Source: a bacterium (GTDB taxonomy: Bacteria; Hinthialibacterota; Hinthialibacteria; Hinthialibacterales; Hinthialibacteraceae). From it: a stretch of 43,791 nt of DNA. Made by a program: the position numbers and the translations under genes. Positions 24,683 through 33,345 of the stretch are shown here, piece after piece. The DNA is taken from NCBI GenBank assembly GCA_016125385.1, contig WGLV01000009.1, positions 1 to 43,791 on the forward strand, read 5' to 3'. A model generated the notes under the pieces. That model saw only the letters and a list, made by a program, of their open reading frames with translations, searched no databases and was not told where the DNA came from. The stretch's first letter is position 1; every line of letters starts with the position of its first letter.

Positions 24683-26074
24683 TCAGTCTTTATCGATAAA
24701 AATCTTGCCAGGGTTGAGGATGCCGTCGGGGTCGAACGAGCGCTTGATGCGGCGCATGACCTGCATGCCGGTCTCGCCCACCATCATCGGCAGATACTTG
24801 CTCTTGATACAGCCCACGCCGTGCTCGCCGGTGACCGTCCCGCCCAGCTCGATCGCTTTTTTGAAGATCTCGTCGAAGCAATGTTCGACGCGCTCCATCT
24901 CTTCTTTATCTCGTTCGTCGGTGAGGCAGGTGGGGTGCAGGTTGCCGTCGCCAGCGTGGCCGAAGGTGCCGATGTCGAGTTTGTACTTGTCTCGCACCTG
25001 CTCGATAAAGGCGAGCATTTCGGGCACCTTGTTGCGCGGCACGGTCGCGTCTTCGAGAATGGTGGTGGGCTTGCGCCGGGCGAGCGACGAGAGCGCCATG
25101 CGCCGCGCCTGCGCCAGTTGTTCGGCTTCTTCGGCGGTCTGAGCGGTTTTAAAACCGGACGCGCCGCACTGGTTGCAGATGGTTTCGATGGCGGCCGATT
25201 CCTCCTCCACCTGGGCGGGGTGGCCGTCGGTCTGAATCATCAGCAGCGCGCCGATGTCGCGCGGCAGCCCGATATGAGCGTGGTCTTCGACGCAGTTGAT
25301 CGTGACGTTGTCGAGAAACTCCAACGCGCATGGAATAATTTTGCCCGCGATGACGCCCTTTACGGCGTTGCCCGCTGAAACCATGTCGGGAAAATACGCC
25401 AGCATGGTTTTTGAGGCGGCGGGTGGCGGAATCAGGCGCAGCAGCACCTTGGTGATGACGCCCAGCGTGCCTTCTGAACTGACGAGTATCTTTTTGAGGT
25501 TATACCCCGCCACGTCTTTCTTCGACTTACTGCCCGTCCAGAAGATTTCGCCATTGGGCAACACGACTTCCAGCCCCATCACGTAATCTTCGGTCACGCC
25601 GTATTTCAGGCAGCGCAGGCCGCCTGAGTTTTCAACCACGTTGCCGCCGATGGTCGAGATTTTCATCGAGCCCGGGTCGGGCGGATAAAACAGGCCTTTC
25701 TTGCCAACTTCTTTCGCCAGATCGGCGGTGACGACGCCGGGCTGACAGAGCACGGTCAGGTTTTCTTCGTCGATTTCGAGAATTTTGTTCATGCGCACCG
25801 TGCAGAGCACAACGCCGCTCTGGATGGGCACGCATCCGCCGGAGAGGCCGGTTCCCGAGCCGCGCGGCACGACTTTGACCTTCTTCTCATAGGCCCATTT
25901 CATCAGGGCGGAGATTTCTTCGGTTGTTTCAGGGTACACAATGGCGGCGGGCGCGGCGTTCAGGTTGGGGGTGCCGTCAAACGAATAGGTGGCGATATCG
26001 ACCGGGTCGGTGGCGACGCGGTCCGGGGGAAAAATCTTTTTCAAACTCTGAGCGACGTCGAGCGTGGATGTCAT
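24683..26074 (-). CDS. glcD: FAD-linked glycolate/lactate oxidase subunit GlcD-like
   Basis: A 463-residue FAD-dependent 2-hydroxyacid dehydrogenase of the GlcD / D-lactate dehydrogenase type (VAO/PCMH fold). The FAD-binding part shows PRGSGTGLSGG (70-80) and PPDPGSMKISTIGGNVVENS (131-150); the C-terminal FAD-oxidase domain has GHAGDGNLHP and GEHGVGCIK. It oxidises glycolate, D-lactate or a similar 2-hydroxyacid and passes electrons to a partner. The GlcE and GlcF subunits of E. coli glycolate oxidase are not next to it, so it may be a single-subunit D-lactate-type enzyme. An upstream ATG at 26110 exists, but the ATG at 26074 has GGGGAGG at good spacing. Confidence 0.9.
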   Translation of the reverse strand: MTSTLDVAQSLKKIFPPDRVATDPVDIATYSFDGTPNLNAAPAAIVYPETTEEISALMKWAYEKKVKVVPRGSGTGLSGGCVPIQSGVVLCTVRMNKILEIDEENLTVLCQPGVVTADLAKEVGKKGLFYPPDPGSMKISTIGGNVVENSGGLRCLKYGVTEDYVMGLEVVLPNGEIFWTGSKSKKDVAGYNLKKILVSSEGTLGVITKVLLRLIPPPAASKTMLAYFPDMVSAGNAVKGVIAGKIIPCALEFLDNVTINCVEDHAHIGLPRDIGALLMIQTDGHPAQVEEESAAIETICNQCGASGFKTAQTAEEAEQLAQARRMALSSLARRKPTTILEDATVPRNKVPEMLAFIEQVRDKYKLDIGTFGHAGDGNLHPTCLTDERDKEEMERVEHCFDEIFKKAIELGGTVTGEHGVGCIKSKYLPMMVGETGMQVMRRIKRSFDPDGILNPGKIFIDKD

Positions 26075-26119
26075 GGATGCGTTCCTCCCCTGGCGGCGGC
26101 TCATATCCACGGCGCTCGA

Positions 26120-28981
26120 TCATTGCGCGCCCAGAACGACCGCCTGCCTGCTTTTCCGCCCATATCGTATCACGCTTTCGCCGCATTCAAAACCAACCAG
26201 CTCAGGCGCGTAAAAAACGCCGCCGGTTTTGGGGGGCCGGGTCACGTAGACCCGCCGGTCAGACCACGCCGCGGTGATCTTCTCGCCCTTGTTGTCGGCC
26301 AGCAGATAGGGCGTGATCTGGTTCGGAGAGAATTTGACCTTGAGGTATGAGCCGTTGACCATCAGATAAAAAACCCCCTTCATGGCGCTGTCGCGGGTGG
26401 CGACCACCAGGTCGGCGTCCGACTCGATGAAGGGGTTGTCGATCTTGTCCTCTTCCGCGACGGCGATCACTTCGACGCCGTCGCGCCACTCCAGCACGCG
26501 AAGACCGGGAAACGGCAACGAGGCGTATTTGGGCGCGATGGGCTCGCGGCCCTTCTGTTCGAGAAAAACGAGGTAGAAAAACGGGAGGACCGGTTCAGTC
26601 AACCTCATCTCCATCAGATCGCCCAGCACGCCGCTGGTTGCGCGGACGCCCGCCATCGATTCCGGTGAAAAAATAAAATGCAGCTTGCCCGACGGGTTGG
26701 GGGCGTACTTGCCCATGCGCTCCATGCGGCGCATGACCTGAAAGTCGCGCACGTTATAAATCTCGTCGCTGAGTTCATCGCCGGGTTTATCCATATAGAC
26801 CCATTCCGGAAATTCACCGCGCTGGGTTTGCGCGCCGGAAGGAATGGAGGCGATGACGTAGGTCGCGCCCACCACCGGGCTGGCCTGAGCGGGGTAATGA
26901 GCAATCACGCTGAAGGGGCTGCCGATGGTGGCGCCATGCCGCCGCACGATGACGGTTTTGCCCTGCGGCGCGTAGTCTTCCCACACGGTGTAGATCGATG
27001 TCTGAAGCGACTTCGTGATGGCGGGCGCCCAGGGGGGGGCGATTACGGGCTGCGCGCCGCCCCCCGCTTCCGGCGAAACGTTTTCCACCGTCGCATTCGC
27101 GATCACGCCGGTGGCGGATTCGAGCAACCCGGCGGGCGCGGCTTCGCCGCTGACGGGTTCGATATCGCTGGCGGCGGCGATCGCCCCGGCCGAGACGGCG
27201 CCGCTGGATGACGCTACGCCGCTGGCGGCCTCCACCGTTTCCGTCGCCGGTTCAACCGTTTCGGTGGCGGCGTGCAGCGCGGAAGGCGCCACGCCCTCGC
27301 GCGCGATTTCGTGAAACCAGCGCCACTGCATGCCGCCCTCGACCATGAGAAAACTTTCATGCGTCAGCGTAATGGTGGAGGCCAGCACGGTATCGGTGGC
27401 GGATTGGGTGGCGAGGAAAAACTCCTCACGCGGTTCATGCACCGACAGCGCGGTGATGTTGGAATCGGGATAGCGAACCAGCGCCGCCTGATCGAGGGCG
27501 TTGGCGTAGCCGTTGGCGGCGGGCCGGTAATAGAGAAAGGCGTAGGGGTGGTTGTCAGACTCACCCGCGATCTGGTCCCAGAGTCCGGCGAAACCGAGCT
27601 GGGGGTTCTCAACATCGGCGAGGCGGTATACCACGCCCCACATCGGCGGCACGGGCGGATCGCTCCTGCGCGTCCAGCCCGCAGCACGCCGCTGTTCGAC
27701 GGATGGTTGAGGCGTGGGTTCAGCGGCGGGGGGCCGAGGCAGGCCGAAGCGCTCCAGCTGCTCGCGCAGGGTCATGCGTTTGCCGGGGTGTTCGATGTCG
27801 ACGCTGAGCGAGTTGGCGGGTTGCTGAATGATGGGCAACTCGCCGGGTTCGGTGTCGCCGGGCGAGAGCGGCAGGCTGGCGGCGGTTTGTCCGGTTTGAG
27901 CGTCGTACAAGTCTTCAGATACTGAAACAACCAGCGAATGAGTGGCGGGAACCCACGCGGTCGTCACTGGCTCGGAGGGATTGGGCGCGATGATATCGGT
28001 CTTACCGGGGATGCGATGCACCTCCAGCGCGGCGGCCAGCCGCGACCAGGCGTTGGGCGGCGCGGCCTGCGCGTAGCCGAGGCGGGAGAGCGTTTGAGTG
28101 AACGGCGCGGCCAGTAACAGGCGCGTTTCGAGATCGGTCAGGTTGAGAGCGAACTGCCGATCCGCTCCCTCCGCGCGGTCGAGGCCCGCGCTGGTGAGAG
28201 CGGCGGCGTTATACAGATCGGGCAGCAGCGACGACGCGCTCTGGTTTCGGTCTTTACCCCATTCGTTGTCGAAAATAGAGATACAGAACAATGACGACAG
28301 CCCCAGCCCGGCGCCGTACGCCAGGCAATCGCCGGGGGGCGTATCGGCGGGCGACAGGGTGCGCACGTGCGCGGCCAGCCTCTGGCGCGCGGCGTCGAAG
28401 CGGCGCGAGGGTTCGTGGCGGTCGATGGTGTCGATGCGGAAATACGCTTCATCGAACAGCATGGCGGCCAGCCCCAGCATCAACGCGCGGCGCGGGGTGA
28501 AATCGGTCTCGGGCAGACCGTTAACGCCGATGGAGGGCGCGCGGTCGATCTCGTCGAGCAGACGGTTAAATTCGACGCGCACGGCGCTCAACCCCCAGCG
28601 TTCGTGCTTGAGACAGACGTAAGAATACATCTCGATGACGATACGGCTGTAGAGCAGAAAATCCGCATCGCCCAGCATGCCGGGGTGAAACTCAACGTCT
28701 TTCTGAAAAGGGCCTTCACCGATATAAAACGGCGAGTCTTCATGCATGAAGCCTTCAACCCGCGTCAGAAATTCTTCACCGCGCGCTTTTACCGGGCCGT
28801 AGCGGGTGAGACGTTCCGATTCGCGGGCCTGATCGCGGCTGATGGCCAGCATTGGGCGGCCCGCTTTTTGCGCCTCGCCGATCACCCCGTTGGGGATCGG
28901 GGGCAGGACCTGCGCCGCCGCGCTCAAAGAGCAGGCGAGCACAAACAATAAACCGATCGATAAACCGCGTGGTTTCATCAT
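26120..28981 (-). CDS. Large secreted protein of unknown function
   Basis: A 953-residue exported protein. The open frame extends to 29137, but the signal peptide MMKPRGLSIGLLFVLACSLSAAAQ starts at 28981 and the extension has no plausible signal, so 28981 is taken as start (the next ATG, 28978, is equally possible). Residues about 30-330 are helical and contain many aromatic and charged residues (FLLYSRIVIEMYSYVC, ALMLGLAAMLFDEAYFR), resembling an alpha/alpha toroid such as in polysaccharide lyases; the rest is beta-rich. A low-complexity Ala/Glu/Val/Ser linker lies at about 570-650. I do not recognise a family; comparison with lyases is only an impression. It ends 45 bases before glcD and is divergent from pcm. 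GC-rich like its neighbours. Confidence 0.78.
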   Translation of the reverse strand: MMKPRGLSIGLLFVLACSLSAAAQVLPPIPNGVIGEAQKAGRPMLAISRDQARESERLTRYGPVKARGEEFLTRVEGFMHEDSPFYIGEGPFQKDVEFHPGMLGDADFLLYSRIVIEMYSYVCLKHERWGLSAVRVEFNRLLDEIDRAPSIGVNGLPETDFTPRRALMLGLAAMLFDEAYFRIDTIDRHEPSRRFDAARQRLAAHVRTLSPADTPPGDCLAYGAGLGLSSLFCISIFDNEWGKDRNQSASSLLPDLYNAAALTSAGLDRAEGADRQFALNLTDLETRLLLAAPFTQTLSRLGYAQAAPPNAWSRLAAALEVHRIPGKTDIIAPNPSEPVTTAWVPATHSLVVSVSEDLYDAQTGQTAASLPLSPGDTEPGELPIIQQPANSLSVDIEHPGKRMTLREQLERFGLPRPPAAEPTPQPSVEQRRAAGWTRRSDPPVPPMWGVVYRLADVENPQLGFAGLWDQIAGESDNHPYAFLYYRPAANGYANALDQAALVRYPDSNITALSVHEPREEFFLATQSATDTVLASTITLTHESFLMVEGGMQWRWFHEIAREGVAPSALHAATETVEPATETVEAASGVASSSGAVSAGAIAAASDIEPVSGEAAPAGLLESATGVIANATVENVSPEAGGGAQPVIAPPWAPAITKSLQTSIYTVWEDYAPQGKTVIVRRHGATIGSPFSVIAHYPAQASPVVGATYVIASIPSGAQTQRGEFPEWVYMDKPGDELSDEIYNVRDFQVMRRMERMGKYAPNPSGKLHFIFSPESMAGVRATSGVLGDLMEMRLTEPVLPFFYLVFLEQKGREPIAPKYASLPFPGLRVLEWRDGVEVIAVAEEDKIDNPFIESDADLVVATRDSAMKGVFYLMVNGSYLKVKFSPNQITPYLLADNKGEKITAAWSDRRVYVTRPPKTGGVFYAPELVGFECGESVIRYGRKSRQAVVLGAQ

Positions 28982-29135
28982 TTTGAGCTGAATCGAAGAA
29001 TCCCGCCGGGGGGAATGTAAAAAAGTCATGGTGAAAGTGTGCCCGATGCGCATTACAATGGAAGAGTAACACAACTCGGCTCCGGCCGCCCATCGGAACG
29101 GGGGGCGAACCGGAACGGCGCGAAGGGAGCCGATC

Positions 29136-29897
29136 ATGACGCATGAGCGATATTGGCGTTCGTGGGGTTATTCGATCCTGAACGGCGCGGCCGTGTTCGC
29201 GGCGGCGGGGCTTCTCGCGCTGGCGGGGGGGTTGTTTGGCTTCGCGAGCGTGGACGAAAACGCGCTGGCGGTGAAACGCGCCGAAATGGTGCGCGATCAG
29301 ATCGTCGCGCGGGGAATCCGTAACGAGCGCGTGCTGGAGGCGATGCGTTCGGTTCCGCGTCACCGTTTCGTACCGCGCGGCATGGAAGCCGCCGCCTACA
29401 GCGACGGCGCGCTGCCCATCGGCGAAGACCAGACCATCTCTCAACCGTATATCGTCGCGCTGATGACGGCGCTGATCGAACCGCGCGAAGATGACCGCGT
29501 ACTCGAAATCGGTACGGGATCGGGCTACCAGGCGGCGGTGCTCGCTGAACTGGTCAGCGAGGTGTACTCCATCGAAATTCTTGAACCGCTGGCCCGGCGC
29601 GCGAAGCGTGTGCTGATTGATGACTTGAATTACTCCAACATTCATTTGCGCACCGGCGACGGCTATCGCGGCTGGCCCGAACACGCGCCCTATAACGGTA
29701 TTCTCGTGACCGCCGCGCCCGATCACGTACCTCAGCCGCTCAAAGATCAGCTGGCGGTGGGCGGGCGGCTGGTGATTCCAGTCGGCGACAGCGATCAGAA
29801 ACTGCTCGTTATCGAAAAACTGGAGAACGGATTCAAACAGCGCACCGTGATCCCCGTCCGCTTCGTGCCGATGACCGGCGAAGCGGAACGCCGTTAA
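29136..29897 (+). CDS. pcm: Protein-L-isoaspartate O-methyltransferase, membrane-anchored
   Basis: Repairs damaged proteins by methylating L-isoaspartyl residues with SAM. The catalytic domain (about 45-253) has MVRDQIVARGI, the family motif AYSDGALPIGEDQTISQPY (88-106), SAM motif I VLEIGTGSGYQ (122-132) and the later GGRLVIPVG strand. Unusually, the N-terminus has a hydrophobic helix at about 14-37 ahead of the domain, which is absent from cytosolic Pcm; it suggests anchoring in the membrane or export, probably with the enzyme facing the periplasm. GGAG precedes the ATG six bases away. It is divergent from the large secreted protein gene and converges on the HicB-like gene. Confidence 0.92.
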   Translation: MTHERYWRSWGYSILNGAAVFAAAGLLALAGGLFGFASVDENALAVKRAEMVRDQIVARGIRNERVLEAMRSVPRHRFVPRGMEAAAYSDGALPIGEDQTISQPYIVALMTALIEPREDDRVLEIGTGSGYQAAVLAELVSEVYSIEILEPLARRAKRVLIDDLNYSNIHLRTGDGYRGWPEHAPYNGILVTAAPDHVPQPLKDQLAVGGRLVIPVGDSDQKLLVIEKLENGFKQRTVIPVRFVPMTGEAERR

Positions 29898-29912
29898 GCG
29901 CGCTGGATGGAT

Positions 29913-30110
29913 TTAATTCAGATCGGCTTCTCCACGCTCGTGACAAAACGCAAGATAATCGTCGACCGACTCCCGAAAGGCCCGTTGCGCCTCTTCGACG
30001 CTGACGCCTTCGAAGGTGATCACGTCGCGAACATTGATGACTTCGCCGTAAAAAACGCCCGCTTCGTCGTCGATCTCTATTTTTCCAATATACCCTTTGT
30101 ATTCCATCAT
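29913..30110 (-). CDS. HicB-like antitoxin domain, short and without partner
   Basis: A 65-residue protein matching the N-terminal HicB fold: YKGYIGKIEIDDEAGVFYGE, then VRDVITFEGVSVEEAQRAF, then ESVDDYLAFCHERGE. Usual HicB antitoxins are about 100-140 residues and carry a C-terminal ribbon-helix-helix or HTH DNA-binding domain, which is absent here. No HicA toxin gene (with GSHxxF-type motif) is found before or after it. It starts 74 bases after the hybrid kinase gene on the same strand. It is either a degenerate antitoxin or a free-standing HicB-fold regulator. Confidence 0.75.
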   Translation of the reverse strand: MMEYKGYIGKIEIDDEAGVFYGEVINVRDVITFEGVSVEEAQRAFRESVDDYLAFCHERGEADLN

Positions 30111-30184
30111 GGCCTGATACCCGCCGCTTCGAGAAATCTTCGAATGGATCGAACCGTGCTTCTTAAACCCAGGGAACGGCTGAC

Positions 30185-33100
30185 TCAGCCCAAAACGGAA
30201 CGGATGATTTTGCGCAGATTATCGCCGAGAAATTCGTCTTTGCTGAACACGAACGGGACCTTGAAATCGCTGAGCAGCAGTTCGGGCGGCGGGCAGGCCT
30301 CGTCGGTGAAGAGAATCACCGGCGGCCTGTGGGGCTGGGCCTTGGTGCGCACCGTCTCCCAGAACGCCTTGCGTTCGGGCACCTCGGCGGAGGCGTTCAG
30401 AAAGATCAGCTCCGGTTGAAACAACTCGTACATGCGCAGGGCGGTTTTTCCATCCAGCGCGAAGCGCAGATCGTAGCGCCCGTCGCTGAACGCCTCGCGC
30501 AGACGGCTCTGGCTGTCTTCGATCGGGTCGACCGCCAACACTTTATACTGATCGGGCCGCATGTTGCGCTGCGCCGCCAGCAGAATCTGTTCAGCGGTGA
30601 AGTCATACGGAACGCAGTCGACCACGCCGTAAAACGATCCCCGGTTTTCATTCGCGACCACGCTGACGATCACCACCGGAATGGAGCGCAAGGCGGGATC
30701 GGAGCGCAACTGGTTAAATACGTCCCACCCCGAAACGTCGGGCATGAGCAGATCGAGCGTGATCAGGTCGGGCTGACTCTGACGCGCGAGGCGCAGGCCT
30801 TCCGGACCCGACTCGGCGTCGATCACGCGGCAGCCCAGGTCTTCAAGCTGTTCTTTCATCAACAGGCGCGAGTCGGGTTCGTCGTCAATCACCAGAACCA
30901 GCGTACGGTCTTTATCGCGCGTCTCGCCGGATGAGGCTTCCAATAACGGCTCCACCGGCAGGGTGGTGAGAAACGCGGGCGTCTCGCGGGTCTCCGTCTG
31001 GGCCGGGTTGAGGTGAATGGTAAACACCGAGCCTTCGCCTAACTGGCTCTCGGCGGTGAGCCGATACCCCAGAAGCCCGCACATCGAGCGCGAGATCGCC
31101 AGCCCGAGCCCGGTTCCGCCGAAACGCCGCGTCATGCTGCTGTCCGCCTGCTGAAAGGCGTCGAAGATCGAGTCGAGCTTATCGACCGGGATGCCGATGC
31201 CGGTGTCGATCACCTGAATCGCGCTGGGTTCGCCGCCGTCGTGGCTGAGCAGAACGCGCACGGTAACGTATCCATGCTGGGTGAATTTGACGGCGTTGCC
31301 CAACAGGTTGATGAGGATCTGTTTGAGCTTGGCGGGGTCGGTCTGAATCTCAAGCGGATCGGGCGGCGCGTCGAGCCGCAGTTCGACCGGTTTATCGCGG
31401 CACTGGCTCTCCATCTGAGAGAGCGTTTCTTCAATCAGGCCGGTCAGCGAGACCGGAGACCAGTCGATGTCCATGCGGCCCGCCTCCACCTTGGAGAGGT
31501 CGAGCACATTGTTGATCAGGCCGAGCAGGTGGCGTCCGTTGTCGCCGATGCGGTCGAGATAGTTGATATCTTTTTCGCTCAGATTATTCGCCTTGTTTTT
31601 GAGCAGGATGTTGCTGAAACCGATGATCGAGTTGAGCGGGGTGCGCAGCTCGTGGCTCATCTTGGCGAGAAAATCGCTCTTGGCATGGTTGGCCCGTTCG
31701 GCCGCTTCTTTGGCGAGGCGCATCGCCTGTTCGGCCTGTTTGCGTTCGGTGATGTCGCGGAACGCGCCGGTCAGCAGAACGCGATCGCCGATTTCCATCT
31801 CGCTGACGCCCATTTCCATGGGGAAGGTCTCGCCGTTTTTGCGCAGGCCCACCACCTCGCGCTCGACCCCCGCGATGATCTGTGGATCGTCATCCGGCGC
31901 GGCGAATACTCGCAGCGGACCCGATTCATATTCAGGCGGCATCAGCATCTCGATGTTGCGGCCGATAACCTCGGCGGCTTCGTAACCGAAAATACGTTCG
32001 GCGGCGGGATTAAACGAAGTGATCGCGCCGGATTCATCGTAGGTGATGATTCCATCGACCACGTTATTGAGAACCGCCTGCAGGCGCGACTGGCTTTCAT
32101 GCAGGCGTGAAAACATCCGCTTTTGTTCGGTGAGATCGGTCGCGATGCCGAGAAAGCCGATCAGCTCGCCGCGCTCGTTGCGCTTGGCGGTGACCGCCAG
32201 GTTGACGGCCAGCCGCCGCCCATCCTTGCGGATATACGTCCACTCGCGTTCGTCAAAACCGCCGCGCCGCGCGCGCTCGACGAAGGCGTCGAAGCCCGAG
32301 ATCGTCCGGCCGAACTCGGAGGAGAGAAATTCGGCGTATTCAAAAACCTCGTCGGAATCGTGAAAGATTTCCGGCGTGCATTTTCCGATGACTTCATCGG
32401 CCCGATACCCCAGCATGCGCTCGGCACCGGTGTTGAATACGTTGATCACGCCGTTTTCGTCCGAGCCGATAATCGAGGTTTCGGTCGCGGCCTTCAAAAC
32501 CGCTTCAAGCCGGGCGTTGACCAGCGAAAGTTCGGCGCTGGTATGCAACTGTTTGCGCACCGATTCGCGGATCTCTTCGGTGGCCGCCTCGATCTGCTGA
32601 TTGCGTTCGGTCAATTCGCGCCGCGAGGTCTCCAGCTCGCCGACCACGTTGATAAAACGAGCGTACGAGCAGATGCGAACCCACTGCACCAGCACCGCCA
32701 GCATGATCGATTCGATCATCAGAAAGGCGAAATGAAGCCATTCGCCGGCGAAATGCGCATGAAACGCCACCCATAACCAGGAGAGCGAACAGGCGGCGAT
32801 GACCAGCGCCATCCAGCCGTATGAAAGCAGAAAGCAGCTCGCCCCGACGATCAGAATCGCCAGGTTGGTGCTGTCGCGGGGTTGTTGCAACAGAACGAGA
32901 TGAAGGGTCGAGTTCAGCCACGCCAGCCCGGCGTACCCCGCCGCGATGGGATGAACCCAGCGATCGGAAACGGACCAGCGCCACATGGCGGCTGACGCGG
33001 CGAATAAAACCAGCGCGGTGAGCGCCGCCGCCGTGACCATGATCGCCTGGACCGGCGGTTGAAGAAAACGCCAGTGCGCGAGAGCGAAAAGCAGGTACAA

Positions 33101-33229
33101 CGCGCCCAGACCCGCCGCAAGCGGGCGCAGACTGGGGGCTACGATGGCGTCAAACGCATCGTGCGGCAGCGCCTTTGAAGAAGACCTGTTTTGCACCGGC
33201 TTCGTGAATGGATTCTGACGATCCATCAT
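30185..33229 (-). CDS. Hybrid sensor histidine kinase with two PAS and two receiver-like domains
   Basis: A 1014-residue membrane hybrid kinase. The N-terminal 195 residues hold about six membrane helices, followed by a coiled coil, two PAS domains (about 250-375 and 380-500; each with the GYxADEVIGK or GYEAAEVIGR signature), the HisKA domain with His526 in KMSHELRTPLNSII, the HATPase domain (GIPVDKLDSIFDAFQQ, GGTGLGLAIS), and a receiver with Asp826 in LDLLMPDVSGW. The last 125 residues resemble another receiver but the phospho-acceptor is Asn945 (IFLNAS), so it is likely non-phosphorylatable. No cognate regulator is adjacent. The first ATG, 33229, and a second three bases later are both possible. 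It is downstream of the hydrolase gene on the same strand. Confidence 0.92.
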   Translation of the reverse strand: MMDRQNPFTKPVQNRSSSKALPHDAFDAIVAPSLRPLAAGLGALYLLFALAHWRFLQPPVQAIMVTAAALTALVLFAASAAMWRWSVSDRWVHPIAAGYAGLAWLNSTLHLVLLQQPRDSTNLAILIVGASCFLLSYGWMALVIAACSLSWLWVAFHAHFAGEWLHFAFLMIESIMLAVLVQWVRICSYARFINVVGELETSRRELTERNQQIEAATEEIRESVRKQLHTSAELSLVNARLEAVLKAATETSIIGSDENGVINVFNTGAERMLGYRADEVIGKCTPEIFHDSDEVFEYAEFLSSEFGRTISGFDAFVERARRGGFDEREWTYIRKDGRRLAVNLAVTAKRNERGELIGFLGIATDLTEQKRMFSRLHESQSRLQAVLNNVVDGIITYDESGAITSFNPAAERIFGYEAAEVIGRNIEMLMPPEYESGPLRVFAAPDDDPQIIAGVEREVVGLRKNGETFPMEMGVSEMEIGDRVLLTGAFRDITERKQAEQAMRLAKEAAERANHAKSDFLAKMSHELRTPLNSIIGFSNILLKNKANNLSEKDINYLDRIGDNGRHLLGLINNVLDLSKVEAGRMDIDWSPVSLTGLIEETLSQMESQCRDKPVELRLDAPPDPLEIQTDPAKLKQILINLLGNAVKFTQHGYVTVRVLLSHDGGEPSAIQVIDTGIGIPVDKLDSIFDAFQQADSSMTRRFGGTGLGLAISRSMCGLLGYRLTAESQLGEGSVFTIHLNPAQTETRETPAFLTTLPVEPLLEASSGETRDKDRTLVLVIDDEPDSRLLMKEQLEDLGCRVIDAESGPEGLRLARQSQPDLITLDLLMPDVSGWDVFNQLRSDPALRSIPVVIVSVVANENRGSFYGVVDCVPYDFTAEQILLAAQRNMRPDQYKVLAVDPIEDSQSRLREAFSDGRYDLRFALDGKTALRMYELFQPELIFLNASAEVPERKAFWETVRTKAQPHRPPVILFTDEACPPPELLLSDFKVPFVFSKDEFLGDNLRKIIRSVLG

Positions 33230-33345
33230 GGTTCCCAATTCAGATCAGAGTGGAGCGGCATTGCATTGGAAGGGCTATTTTAACACCGGACCGGCGCGAA
33301 AACATCAATCCAAACGGGAAAAGCCGCTTTCCACCGTAAAAAACG

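Noticed and set aside
30130-30165. GGTTCGATCC on the minus strand, a tRNA T-loop-like sequence
   Set aside because: Flanking bases cannot form the T stem; no tRNA around it.
30111-30184. Possible HicA remnant upstream of the HicB-like gene
   Set aside because: Translation of the 74 bases in all frames gives no GSHxxF-type motif or HicA-like helix; too short to decide.
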